This document shows positions 24,001 through 36,172 of a stretch of DNA of 64,000 nt, in pieces. The notes beneath the pieces were generated by a model. That model saw only the letters and a program-made list of their open reading frames with translations, had not been told where the DNA came from and ran no database searches. A program made the translations under genes and the position numbers. Source of the stretch: Paulownia fortunei (taxonomy: Eukaryota; Streptophyta; Magnoliopsida; Lamiales; Paulowniaceae); contig CM033113.1 in the NCBI GenBank assembly GCA_019321725.1, positions 2,232,001 to 2,296,000 of the forward strand, in the 5' to 3' direction. Positions within the stretch are counted from its first letter, which is position 1, and each line of letters begins with the position of its first letter.

Positions 24001-27000
24001 CACCCTGTATCCTAATCAAAGAGGCACAAAGCCTTTGTCCTTTCTGCTACTTCAAACTTATTGTTTTAGTATTCGTCCGTTTTGAGTAAACTTCTTGGTC
24101 TAATTTATCATGCTATTTTTTGCAGCAATGAGAAGACTTCAAGACATGGGTGCCTCCTATTTTGTCCTCGATCTTAGAGACAATCTTGGTGGACTTGTGC
24201 AGGTATGTCTCTAAAGAAAGATTATCATACCTTCACAGTCTGATATTTGACATTGAATCATATTTTTCATTCTGGAAACTCCCTTCTGCAGCTCGTTGTT
24301 GGAAATAATGGAAAATATGAAATGTATTTATGCCAATTTCGTTGGAGGGGTGGGAAAGGAACCTTGATTAAGTCATTATAGCGAGGGTGAAAATGCTTCC
24401 GTATGACTCCATTAATTTTGTTGCAAATTATGCAAATTCCAATTCTGAATTTTTAATCTTGTTTTGCCATTACGAGGAATTAAGAAGGGCATGTGCACTA
24501 ACAATTGCTTTTGCCAACTTTACACTACCTTTTACCAAAAATTTTGTGAATGCCGATATCTATTCCTTCTCTTTTCTTTTAAATTGGTGGACTTTGACTT
24601 CATACATTGACGCTGGCAGAAGCATGGGATGGCTGAGTTTCTTTCAGTTCAGGTCGAAGCCTAGGTTTTCCCAAATGGAAATTGAGGGAAAACCTCAAAT
24701 AGGTGCTAATTAATTAATTAGCACACAATGGACATTTTAGAAGTTTGTTAATGAACTCAAAAGCATAGCTAATGCTTCTTAGTTCTTGTGTAATAAAATT
24801 CATAATTGTCATGGCTATAATAATACCATATTTAAACCCAGTTATAGGCTTTTAAACTTGATATGTAGGTAGTTTCTTGCCAAATTACCATCCAACCTAT
24901 TCGGTAAGATATCAGGAAACTCATAAAATAATCTTTATAGTTTAATCACTAAATACCATTTTCCCTCATTGACCTGCATAAGTTTTCTGGTTGGAGAAAC
25001 TGGACCTCAAGTTTGACATTCCACTTTCAGTATGATGTAAAAAAATTATGCTCTGTGTTTGTTTTTAGGGAAAAAATACAGAACAATATTGATTTGATTT
25101 TAGGATTCCTTATGCAATCCAAATGTTGTTATCATGATGTGGGTGGTTTATCTTTATTTATAGTAAGTCACTGTAACTAGAAAACAGACTTGTTAGGAAC
25201 AAAAGAGTGAGATACCTAGGAAGATCACCAAGGTGCTCTTTAGTTTGTGAGTACAGATTATTGCAATTTGGTTTATTTAATTTTCTAATTCATGCTGTAA
25301 ATGGTGGCTATTGCAGGCTGGCATTGAAATTGCTAAACTCTTCCTCAACAAAGGGGAAACAGTATGTGTCTCTAAACATTTTTCATCTTGTGAATCAGCA
25401 GTTGTCTTCTTAACTTAATATCTTATAGAGAATTATGAGGTGCAGATTGGTTTTTTTATATGTTCAATTTGGAAGTATATGTCTTTACTAAATATGAAAA
25501 TTTGCGGGGAAAATATATATGTGTCTGTAATAGTGCTCATTGTGATGTATCCATTTCGTGAATTGATAAAAATGCTTATCCTCTCTTTGATTTGTTTGGG
25601 TGGGGTTGGTGTGGCTGGAGGGGGAGGAAATAGCAGTAATAGGAAAAGAGTTAGATCAGTGGCATATTACAAAGTAGCATAACTGCAGTGGGATAACCTG
25701 TTGCTCTCTTGGATTCATGAACGTATCAGCACTAGGTTCCCTAATTATAGTTACTTGAGAAGGAAGATCAGAAAAATCATTCTGCGGTTAACGAACGGTA
25801 TATGCCTTATACAATGATAACATTATACATGAAATAAGCTACCAACCAATCTGTTCCTATTTTTTTTTGCAGTTGCATCCTGAAGATTGCCATATAAAGT
25901 TAAAAAGTAATTTATATTGCTGTAATAGAATCATGCTTCAATGGCTATCAGCTGCTTGTTAGACCCTTGCATTTCCATCAATTTAGATGTCATTTTTTTG
26001 AGATTGTGCCTCTTGCTCAGAATAGACACTTCCTTTCCAAATCACTCTTACCCTTACCTAAAGTACATGAATGTGATGAATAAATATTTTCGGCCATCAG
26101 TTTTATGGTAACATGAAGTTTTACATAAAATTCTCTTTGAACTCTAATTTAAAATTTTGCGTCAATTCAAATTGGGACCTTCGATTCTGGAAGAAAAGAT
26201 AAATTGAAATTATTCCAAATGGGAAAAAGGAAAATGATGTATGCAGGCGCTATTCAATGTTTTCATGTTCTCGCTTTTTTTATTTGTTAGTATTAAGTTT
26301 GGGACCTGTTATCCTACTTTTAAATGATCACATTATCATCAGCCCTAACTTTTATACTCAATAAGTTGTTTTCTTGTTAATGGACAGGTAACTTACACCG
26401 TTGGTAGGGATCCACTGTCCGTGAAAAATATTGTTGCTGAAACTTCACCTCTATTTAGTGCTCCTGTTATTGTAAGAACAATTTATTCGCACGACTGATG
26501 GGACTCTTGAATACTTATCAGTCTAAATATATCTAGGATTACGGCATGGCTTTTTCAAATATTGTAGCATATAGTTTTTAGATTGCTAGTTGCATAGAGA
26601 GAGCCCAGAAACTTTGCTACTATTATCTTATTATTGGCATAAAACATGTTTCAAATTTTCCCCCTTCTCTAATATCAACATTACTCGTAATTCTTTTGAA
26701 TTTTTTAATTTTGCATCATAATTTTAATCTCTTGGTTTAGTACTCATGTATGCATTTCTTCAATTGATCAGGGGATACTATTTGTACTTATACTATCTCT
26801 GTTCATTCGACAAATTTTAATGATGTGTATTCATTCCAGTCCCACCCCTCCACTATATTTCAAATCATAGCTGCTTCTTGACTTGTGATTCTGAATTTGG
26901 AACCTTTATTGGATCTCCATGGCAGATTACTTTCATGTCGAACAGCTCTTATTTTTAAATTTTATTGATGATTGTCATTTGTGAAAGACAGGAAACCTTG

Positions 27001-28777
27001 ACCTCACTAAATGCAAGAGTGCCATGAAGTTTACATATAAATATGCCTAGAATAGCTGGAAAAATATTTGTCAATGGAAATTCTGTTAAGCTTCAAGCCT
27101 GCAGATATTTATGAATGTGATATAATCATATGTATATTGTCATATTTCAAGGTTTTTGGTTTGAGATTTTGAGGTGAGCGATGTTGTTGAGATTGATGTT
27201 GCCAAATCCAATCCTGTGCTGGGACTTTGAATTCTGACTTGACAAAGATATATGGTGAAGCTCTGTTTCATTTATTTTAAAAGCTTCCTGGGAATGCAGA
27301 ATTTGAAGCTATAATTAACTTAATTCCTGCCCAGAACTTCTAGGGAAATTGACCAATGTCCCAAATTGTGGATGGTATATGGGTGTTTAGGTTGGGTTTT
27401 GAAAATTTTAGTGATGATAAATACATTGATGGTTGAATTCCTTTTGCATTTCTGAGATGTTATTTGTTATAACTTTCTGCCTCTCTCGTTTAATGCAGGT
27501 TTTGGTGAATAAAAATACTGCTAGTGCAAGTGAAATTGTGAGGAGTTCAGATTATAATCTGTGTTTTAATTTCGATTTCTATAGCACTATTGTGTTAAAA
27601 TGATTATTCTTACAACAGTATGGTTATTATTACAGGTTGCTACTGCACTTCATGATAACTGTAAAGCTGTTCTTGTGGGTGAAAGGACATATGGAAAGGT
27701 CTGAATCCAAATATTTCTGCTCTTATTATTAGATTATTGCTTTTGTTTGTTGTTGCAGTCTGGTCTTAAATCTTGTTTGCTAATCCAACTACTCTACTGT
27801 GAACTTCCACGTATGGAATTTTCGTCGATGATAATTCAAGAGAGGCATAAAATTTGAGTGTTTGGAATTCTCCTCTATGATAATCCAAGAGAGGCATAAA
27901 ATTTCGTTTGTGTTGATTGAGGGGTATTAGGAGGGAGTATCTGGTTGCCAAGCCTCTTTTAAATCGTTCATTCTCTAATATGTGTGCTATAGTGTTTCTT
28001 ATGTAAGGAGGTCATATTTTAGTCACATGTCATGTACCAGTAAAAATGCCTACATCCATCTCCAGTCTGAGCACAAGCATTGGAATCTTCTTTGTCATAT
28101 TAGGGCGGTAAAGGTCGTACTTGCATTTGAAGAAAGGCTTTTTGTAATCTAGATGTTTTTACTATCAGGAAGTTTGAGAGTGTTGAAATATCCTAATTTA
28201 CTCTCAGACCAACATGGATCATTTTTGTCACATGTCATGTACCAGTACTTCCATCTCCAGTCTGACCACAAGCATTGGAATCTTCTTTGTCATATTAGGG
28301 CGGTGAGGTCATACTAGCATTTGAAGAAAGGCTTTTTGTAATCTAGATGTTTTTACTATCAGGAAGTTTGAGTGTGTTGAAATATCATAATTTACTTTCT
28401 CAGACCAACATGGATCATTTATTCCAAGTTTCTTAATCCTTTGCTGTGGGGATCAGGGATCTGCCTAGTCTTCTCGCTCAATATAATAATGTGCTAGTAA
28501 CTTTTACAGGGCTTGATTCAATCCGTGTTCGAGCTTAATGATGGGTCTGGCGTGGTGGTCACCATTGGGAAGTATGTCACACCAAATCATATGGACATTA
28601 ATGGCAATGGAGTTGATCCTGATTTTCGTAATTTTCCTGGTAAGTGGTCTTTATTTTTATTTTTATTTTAATCAATAGGAAGACAGTAATGCTATAAATC
28701 TGAACTAATGTTTAACTGCAGCCTGGAATGAAATCACCAGATACCTGTCCGCATGCCACAAGCCACAAGAAGGATGA
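21080..28777 (+). CDS. CTPA1: Chloroplast C-terminal processing peptidase (S41, CtpA type)
   Basis: Serine protease of the tail-specific/CtpA family, expected in the thylakoid lumen, where relatives trim the C-terminus of photosystem II D1. Twelve exons: 21080-21487, 21583-21702, 22593-22730, 23478-23582, 23670-23838, 24126-24202, 25317-25361, 26388-26471, 27499-27537, 27636-27698, 28510-28639 and 28722-28777, giving 477 residues in phase. The N-terminus is a Ser/Pro-rich transit region with eight or so prolines, then a hydrophobic lumen-targeting stretch (STLLSIALSLGLFYASP). A PDZ domain spans about 180-260 (MTGIGVNLREI, GDELLSINGVDVKG). The catalytic part has LRDNLGGLVQ, Ser391 in NTASASEI and Lys416 in GERTYGKG, 25 residues apart as in E. 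coli Tsp; Asp402 matches Tsp Asp441. It is closest, from memory, to At5g46390, one of three plant paralogues, so D1 as its own substrate is not certain. Confidence 0.93.
27814..27904. repeat. 42-bp duplicated unit in S41 gene intron
   Basis: Copies at 27814-27855 and 27863-27904 (period 49) end identically in gagaggcataaaattt and differ at a few positions. They lie in the intron after exon 10. Confidence 0.75.
28022..28420. repeat. About 205-bp tandem duplication in S41 gene intron
   Basis: Copy one covers 28022-28226 and copy two 28227 to about 28420. Both begin gtcacatgtcatgtaccagta and end catggatcattt. They are highly similar, with a few small deletions in copy two. No coding content; it looks like a fairly recent local duplication inside the 811-bp intron. 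Confidence 0.85.
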
Positions 28778-30200
28778 CTATATTTCATTTTCTTGTCAAG
28801 TTTTAGCCCTCATATGCATACCACTTTAAGTTCATGAGGACATTCTAAATTTTCAGAGTGATTCACCTTCTGATAAAGGGAGATTGACTCGTCATCCTAT
28901 ATTTGGATGCAATGCAAGGCTCGTGGCTTGATGTGCATTCTTGCTCTTCAATCCTTGACTCCATCTGACTTTGCCTGATCGTGGTAGAGAATCACAAGAG
29001 AGATGGAGCTCAGTTTGGCTGATTTTTTATTTTGTGAAGTGCCGATGACCATGGAATCATGCTAATAGTTACAGGGTAAATCCATTTCTCCACCAGCTCA
29101 AGAGTGGTAGAATTAGATATGTATTCCAGAGGATGTATAATATGACAATTTGTTGGTAATCCTTTTTATCATTGTACAGAAGGTAATATGAGAATTTATT
29201 GATAATCCTTTTTATCATTGTACTTGCAGAAAACAGAACATTCTTATTCTCTTAAAATTGGACCAAAATTCCTTAACTGAAAAATATCTTTGACGTTATT
29301 GCTCTCTCTTGATTCCTGAATATTTTATTGTTTTTTTCCTTAAAATTATCAATATTAGTGGACTTGCACTGAAAAGACATTTCATACTAACTTTTTGGTA
29401 TTGCAGAAATTCACACAGTGATTTCTTGCATTATCCGTGGTGGTATGTTACAAGAACAAAAACTGAATTCTTCCATATTGCAACTAGCATGTGGACAGTT
29501 TATAAACTAAACATTAATTCTCACTTTTGAAGAGAATGAGAACACTATAACTCGCATTCCTGATGGCCACATCCAAGAACAGGCAGCTTCATTAAACTAT
29601 ACGTTTTTCATTTTATGAGACTCCCTGCACAGCATAATCAGGTGATCGATCACCTTGTATGAATTTTGAGAGCTTTCATTGAAGAATGGCGCATCTTCCT
29701 TCTTACGTATCAACAAAACCAAATCATCACGCACTGTTAATATCAGCCTGTTAACAAATATTGCATACTAATGTCTGTTAATCTAAAGGATAATACAAAC
29801 CACTACTTACGTTACCCGCTAAGACAAATAGCATCTGATCCCAGTGGGCAGGGAAAGAAAGTTGAAACCTTTTAGTTGGACAATAAGATGTGATACTTGG
29901 CACAATATCTCTTTATCATGTTCCCTTCCCCATTCCCTTCCCCACCTTTAGCTTTTGAGTTAGTACTATGTAACAATGGAAAGAGAAAACAAGAATGCCC
30001 TGGAACACCACACTTCATCCCGATTTTGAGTTAATAAGAGATAGACATCCCAAACAGATCCCCCCTTTAACCTTTTCTTCTTCATGCAACTTTTATTCTT
30101 ATTTGGGCACCTCCTCTTGCTTCTTTTTTTCAACAAACCAATGCCTCTTTCTTAAGTTTCCTTATATTCCCCAACACAGAGATCTCTTTCATTCTATTCT
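28778..30200. other. S41 gene 3' UTR and spacer
   Basis: Probable 3' UTR followed by AT-rich spacer up to the X8 gene promoter. It contains a 37-bp direct repeat (29141-29177 and 29187-29223, three mismatches) near the likely polyadenylation region. No gene or RNA was recognised. Confidence 0.55.
29141..29223. repeat. 37-bp direct repeat in S41 gene 3' flank
   Basis: Two 37-bp copies, period 46, both ending cctttttatcattgtac, with three mismatches near their left ends. Confidence 0.8.
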
Positions 30201-30236
30201 CTCTTCAATGCAAGAAACCTATGATTCTTCACACTT

Positions 30237-30246
30237 TATATATAAA
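30237..30246 (+). promoter_or_regulatory. TATA box of the X8 gene
   Basis: TATATATAAA about 137 bp before the ATG at 30383, a normal position for a plant core promoter with a leader of about 105 bases. Confidence 0.5.
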
Positions 30247-30382
30247 CTCAAGGTAGCTGATGGAGATAGTTTCTTCATTCAGACACCATTCCTGCTTCTC
30301 GTGTTCAATAAAATCCAATTTGTCTTAGCATTGTTTCAGACAAAGGAGAAACTTAAGCATAGCATTTTCCACGGAGAGAGTC

Positions 30383-31995
30383 ATGGAAGCCAGAATACTT
30401 CAGAATGCCATGTTCTTTCTCCTCTGTGTTTTCGTTATCTCAGGTGATTTTTCACTTTCTTTAGCTTTTTTCTGTTTTCTAGTGTTCATCATTGACATGC
30501 TCTTTTCCTGACAGTGATTACTTGAATATTTAAAAGTTGAGAACTATGGCACATATGATGAGAAGTTGTATGATATGCGGATCTAGATAATTTAGAACAT
30601 TCTTGCTTCTGTAATCTTATCGACGGTAGAATATTTACCTCTGATTTTGTATTCTCATCCGAATTTACATCAAGTATTCTAATCCACATTCTTATTATCT
30701 CAAGCATCGTGGGTGGTCTGACAGGAAGAAGGGGGGTGTCAATTACTTTTATGGTTTAGGGAAGTGAAATGAAACCATGAATTATTTTTTAGAATCAAAT
30801 GAAACCATGAGAATAACTAAAGACAACCTTTATTTTTCCTTCAGATACAAGCATTGCAGAAAAGCCATCCTCAGAAGCAATCCAAAAAAGCAAAAAACTG
30901 GATTACCAAGAAAACCAAATGGTCTTTTCACCTTACATGGCAACTATCCAGAGAGACACTACACCAGGAAATGTTCCTATTGTGAATCCAACAACACCAG
31001 GCACAACTCCTATCGTAAATCCACCAGCCCACCCAGCCCACCACCACCAACCACCACAGGACCAACCACAACCGCTCCTACAACATCGGGTGGGGCGTGG
31101 TGCATTGCCAATCCCACTGCTTCCGAGACTGCTTTACAGGTAGCTCTGGACTATGCATGTGGCTATGGAGGAGCAGACTGTTCAGCACTTCAACCAAATG
31201 GAGCTTGCTATGATCCAAATACAGTTCGTGACCATGCCTCTTACGCTTTCAATGACTACTACCAGAAGAACCCAATTCCAACTAGCTGTGTTTTTGGAGG
31301 AACAGCGCAGCTTACTTACACTGATCCAAGTAAGATACTGAATCACTATGTTTGTTTAAATGGAGAAATGCCATTCCATATAGAAACTCATAAAAAATGC
31401 CTGCCCAAAGAGTTGAGAATAAACTAGAGGTAGGTATTGGAAGATTTGGAGCTCTTAGTGAAACAAATTAACCACTTATCAAAATATTCCGTCAAAGTTT
31501 TACCAACTAGTTAAAAACAGTCCTATACCACTTGACATTTAGCTGAAAATCCACGGAGTTGCCATATATTCCTTAAGGGTATATCTATCCAAATCTTAAT
31601 CATTCATTAACTAAAAGTTCCAATTTTCGGTCACAATGGTTCAGGCCATGGGAACTGTCGATATGCATCATCCACCAGCACTCCAACAACACCACCCAGG
31701 ACAACCCCTACAATTCCAATGACACCACCCAGGTAAAGTTATTAATCACTCTAATCATCCAATTTAATTAACACAGTGAAGGAAAACTATTGAAATCTTT
31801 CATTGCAGCACACCTACGCTGGTCACTCCTTACCCACCAGGAGGAAATGGTTTTGGTTCAGAACCAACAGGCTATGATTATGGTTCTGAACCAACGGGTA
31901 CCCCCAGTTCAGCAGGAACCATATCACTCAACCTACTGTTGCTCATCACCATGAATTGTCTCATATTGTCAGTTGCTGGAGCCAACCATTTCTAA
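30383..31995 (+). pseudogene. GPI-anchored X8/CBM43 callose-binding-type protein, frameshifted linker
   Basis: Wall-associated protein of the X8 family (non-catalytic CBM43, binds beta-1,3-glucan), near At2g30933/At1g29380 types. Exons: 30383-30443 (signal peptide, MFFLLCVFVISG), 30845-31329, 31645-31732 and 31809-31995. The X8 domain begins GGAWCIANPTASETALQVAL, continues CGYGGADCSALQPNGACYDP and HASYAFNDYYQKNPIPTSC, and its end is completed in exon 3 (HGNCRYASS). Exon 4 ends in a hydrophobic GPI signal (SLNLLLLITMNCLILSV). The N-terminal part reads frame 30919+3n through TPGTTPIVNPP, but the X8 domain is one frame away. The switch falls in the Pro/Thr linker at about 31021-31058 and equals one missing base or two extra. 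As written, translation ends at 31143 before the domain. This is either an assembly error or a broken allele; the intact flanking exons favour error or a very recent change. Confidence 0.75.
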
Positions 31996-33678
31996 ACAAG
32001 TGGAGATCAAATTTGGTTACTCTCCCAAATGAGATAGCAATTACCTGGCAGCTTCCAAGCTATGCAAAATTTTGAGGCAGAGAGATATTGCATGATACAA
32101 ATCTCAAGGCCTTAACTATATAGTTATTGGTTCTATGCTTTCAGCTAGAGTAGGAAGCAAGGAGGTAGTGAAAAACCACATCACACATGTCCTAGATAAC
32201 TATAGCTGTATTTCTGAAGTTAATAAGCATTTCTATACAGGAATACCTGCTTTAGGATAGTTTTAGTGAAAGATGTGTAATATATTCAGGGCCCACCAGT
32301 GGCCAGAAGATTAATAAACTACATTCATCAATATATCTATTTTACCTATTCCCTGATGATACAATTATGCATTCATCAGCTCTGTAACTTCAGCATATGC
32401 GTGTTGCTGACTCTACTTGTTTCAGCATATGCATGTTGCAATCTGCAACTTATCAGAGAATCCATAAAAAGTAACGACAATTGTGCCATTGTGCCATGCT
32501 ACTATAAGAAAGCTTCATTAGGTAGTACACCTAGTTAAAGTACATTCTCAGGTGAGATTTGAATGATGCATTTGGCTTACAGAACTCAGTAAGTCACCTT
32601 CAAAGTAACACAAAATTCTATAAATTTAGCCATGATGTGTCTTCTTAAATGGCGTCATTATATATTCTTTGCAAGCTGTGGCAGAACTGGGTGCAGGCAT
32701 GGACCATGGCCCCCTATGCTTGTATTTATTTCGGTACTTTATTCTAGTTATTTATTTATGTAATTGGTCCATTATTTTAACAATTTATAGCATTATTCTA
32801 AATAATTTCATCCTGGGAATTTTAATTAATTCAGCACAACTCCTATTTGTTTAATTAATCATGTTATAAAGGCTACACTTTTATCTTGTTTTCTTTTATA
32901 TAATGGTCGATGTTACAGTTAAAGAACTTTAAGGTTGTTCAAGATGTTTATGATCCTTTGTTTCTAAGCACATTTATTGCATTGCTTAACTTACTTTTCG
33001 TGCTCAAATTATATGAAAAATGCTTTATATGGCATACTAAAATATATTTTAGTTTATGATTGGCATTTTCAATTGTGCCTACCCCCACCCAAAAAATAAA
33101 AAAAAAAAATTACAGAATCATAGCACCAGCAGCTTCCTCCACTGCCCATTAGCAAATAGCAACTTTTGGGTCCACTCCCCCTTCCTCTCTGCCAACCTCC
33201 CAAGTGACAGCAAAATCTGCATCTACTTGCAGGCAGGTCCATATCAGAATAGATCAACTTTATTCCTGTTTGAAAGATGCATTGTAGCTTTCTACATTGC
33301 ACAAGACGATAGTGCCTTTGTCCCAAATATAGTACCTCTCTTTTTAAATAAACTCAGCTGAGCTGAGAATAAGAAAAAGAGAAACAAACAAAAAGAAAAA
33401 AGCTACTAGCTAGAGAAACAATGACAGGTAATAAGTAAAAGCAAGCAACCAACATCGCTGATGGGCAAACAACACAAAGAAGAATGTAATTGCAAATGCT
33501 CCAGTAAAGACTTCAAATTTATTGACAGAAGTACAAAACTCTGTTCTAATTCTGTCAGTAACAAAGTATAACCAGAGAAAAAGGGCAGTCGTCTAGAAAT
33601 TTATTGTCATTATACCCATATATGAGGTCAATAGTTTACAGAAAACGATTAGGCCGTGTCATTCCTATAACTCAAAAG
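31996..33678. other. Convergent spacer between X8 and COR413IM genes
   Basis: Contains the 3' UTRs of both genes and AT-rich DNA between. No protein-like frame with family similarity, no RNA gene and no clear transposon ends were seen. Confidence 0.55.
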
Positions 33679-35635
33679 TTAGAACAGAAGCAAGCATGGC
33701 ACAGCAACAATACAGATGGTGGCTAAGGTGGCAAGGATTGAACCTTGATCAAAAGCTTTTCCCAAGCTGCCAGCTCTTATAAAATGCTGGAAAGCCAGAT
33801 AAGCCGCTATTACCAATGAAAGAATAACACCTTCCTGTGTTCCTCTGCCATGAGCAATAAATTGGGACACAAAATTAGTTTTAAGAAAATAAATAGCATG
33901 GTACACTACATGTAATGGATTTACTAACCTCAGTCTCATGATTTGATAGGGAGACACAATCACCAACAGCAATGTTATAAATGGCAACTCCAGCTCCCCT
34001 GCGACAATAAAGGAACATATATCATTTAACTTGAATTAAGTTATATACTCAATGTAGTGGCAAAACTTGAAAACATGGCATCATGCAGATAACAATCATA
34101 AGCAGGATTTCAGAAATGTTGAAAGTTATTTTGTTTGAAAATGATTCTTGATCTGAATATGGTGCTATTATCTGCATGCAAGTACATTACATCAGAGATG
34201 CAGGGTAAAGGCACCGTTGTACATTTAACAAACCCAATTTGAGGAAAAAAAGAAACTTACAATGTCAAAACCATAAAATCTCTACTCTGCTCAAGGGCTT
34301 TACTTGAGTACAATTACTAACAAAATTCCTAACTAGAACAGAAAAAGGTTCTGGGAGTTTTCACTGGGTCATTTATATAAAATTGTATTGAGAAAGAAAA
34401 CCTACCGGGAATAAAGAAGAAGAGACGTACAAGAAGGGCCAAGAAAGCAGTCCAGATGCCATACTCACCCCTGAAAACCAGTAATGTTAGACCACCAAAG
34501 ATCAAGCAGAAAATTTTAAAAAACATGACAACAATTAAGAGGTGCTGCTATGGAAATAAAGACTACAAAAGTTTGACATACTTCATCCATGAGACGATGC
34601 TTGCAGGTGCTTGTAGGGCAAATAAAGGAACAAGAAAGGATTTGTGGATAGCTGTCCCCCTTGCTAACATTAGGACTCTGAAAAAGAATTTAGTTAATAA
34701 CTTAGTATGGCACATTCTTCAAATACCTGAAAAGAGAAAAAGGAGTTGTCTATTGAAGGAAATACAAGGTGAACTTAAATTTGGATCCAAGAAGAATACT
34801 TAATAAGATTATCTAGGAAATCACCATCATGGCTCAGTTGCGTGATTCTTTGAAAAGAATAATAATCAAACTAAGCCAAATAAGGTCCTGAAAGTACACC
34901 ATAAGACCATACTTTTCTTATTTCATATAGAAAAGAAAGCCAAAAAAAAAGAAGAAAAAACCCTTTTTCTTCTGCTGAAAATAATTAATTGCATTCAAAC
35001 GATCTGATAGTTATCACTCATGCCTCAACTAGTTCCAACTAGCTCTCCTTATCAACTTGATGCATTAAAAATCACTCGATCAAGTAACTCTTTCATTTTT
35101 TCTTGTTACCTCAAGAATTAGGAGCATGCATCCCACCTCGAGCTTGAGTAAGACAATAATCAAACTTGAAGTAACACCAATCGAAATAAATATCAAGGTA
35201 ATAAAGCAACAACATACGCAGTAGAAACAGTGGAGATCCACTGAAGATTCCGAGGTGTGAGCGGCGCAGAATAGCAAATCGCACCAAACCCATGCCCTTT
35301 CTTGTTCATTACCAACGCTCTGCAACACATACATGCATGATCAATATGAAATACATCAATTCCTCAAATAAAGATCAATATTCAAGAAACCCATAAGAAA
35401 AAGTTCAAATTGGATTCAAACTATGCTTTCCCATTTTTCCTGGATTCATGACTGAACATAGTACTTACCGAAGTGGGTTATAACTGAGGGAGCTAAACTG
35501 TTGTTGTTTCCGTAGTTGTTGAAGCTGAGGAAAAACCCGACAGAAGACCCTGCTTTGATGGGAGTTCGGAGTTTTGATGGAGAGCACTTGGTTGTTATTG
35601 TACAGAGAGGAGCAAGAAACAGAAAGGGTCAGCAT
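33679..35635 (-). CDS. COR413 chloroplast inner-envelope protein (COR413IM)
   Basis: Multi-span protein of the cold-regulated 413 family, plastid inner-envelope branch; in Arabidopsis it is cold-induced and supports freezing tolerance. Six minus-strand exons: 35635-35469, 35319-35218, 34677-34582, 34470-34406, 33998-33929 and 33844-33679, in phase for 221 residues, close to the family's usual length. The first 70 or so residues form a Ser/Gln-rich transit peptide. Then come GFGAICYSAPLTPRNLQW, VLMLARGTAIHKSFLVPLFA, APASIVSWMKGEYGIWTAFL, GELELPFITLLLVIVSPYQI and GVILSLVIAAYLAFQHFIRA, ending in a hydrophobic tail. The loop LARGT-IHKS and the FQHF-RAGSL phrase identify the IM type rather than the plasma-membrane type. 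A 16-codon upstream ORF overlaps the start. No CCGAC cold box was noticed within the first few hundred bases upstream. Confidence 0.92.
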
Positions 35636-35645
35636 TTTCTTGCAT
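35595..35645 (-). promoter_or_regulatory. uORF overlapping the COR413IM start
   Basis: An ATG at 35645, ten bases before the main ATG and out of frame, opens a 16-codon frame ending TAA at 35595. It is the only upstream ATG between the start codon and the likely TATA box (TATAAAT, minus strand, 35813-35819). Scanning ribosomes would meet it first, so it could damp COR413IM translation. Confidence 0.55.
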
Positions 35646-36130
35646 AAAACTTATGCGCTGATCTCTGCTCTCTAGAGATAATCGTTATTGCTTGCTTTTG
35701 GCAGGCGAATTGGAGAAAGACAGAGATGACAATTTTCTGGTGTCTTGGAGCAAACAAACAAACGAACAAGAATGGTGGGTGGAAGTGGGACGCATACAGA
35801 GGAATATGGAAGATTTATATGTAGTTCAAGCTATGGATACCAATAAACATAAACAAGTTATGGATACCAATTAACATAAACAATACGTTTTGACCTCTAA
35901 GGTGTTTGGTTAAGTTAAGAAGATTTATTAAGAAAATATAATTATTTAATATTCAAGTTATGCAAAGTGTAAATAATTGGGGAAAAGCAAAAATAAATTT
36001 ATTATGAAAATAAATATTTATACATGAATTATAAAGCAATTTTTTAGAATATAAACATTTCTTGCATTTCAAAATCCATTTGTATGTATACAACTTACCT
36101 TTTTAAAATTGATGACCAAATAATATTTAG
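35636..36130 (-). promoter_or_regulatory. COR413IM promoter region
   Basis: A minus-strand TATAAAT lies at 35813-35819, about 180 bp before the ATG, implying a leader of roughly 150 bases. A short direct repeat (the phrase atggataccaat around 35832 and 35859) follows upstream. The rest is AT-rich. Confidence 0.4.
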
Positions 36131-36172
36131 TTGAAATTGATTGAATTTAAATTAAGTATTTTTAATATTCAA

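Noticed and set aside
24387..24713. A 108-codon plus-strand frame within an intron of the S41 peptidase gene
   Set aside because: No family features, no splice support, and the flanking exons join in phase without it.
29995..30447. A 150-codon plus-strand frame covering the X8 gene leader
   Set aside because: It runs through the TATA box and leader and into the first exon in a frame other than the signal peptide; no family resemblance.
31015..31058. A mini-intron (gtaaat to ccacag) that might explain the frame change in the X8 gene
   Set aside because: It would be about 44 bases, below the usual plant minimum, and splicing it does not restore the X8 frame.
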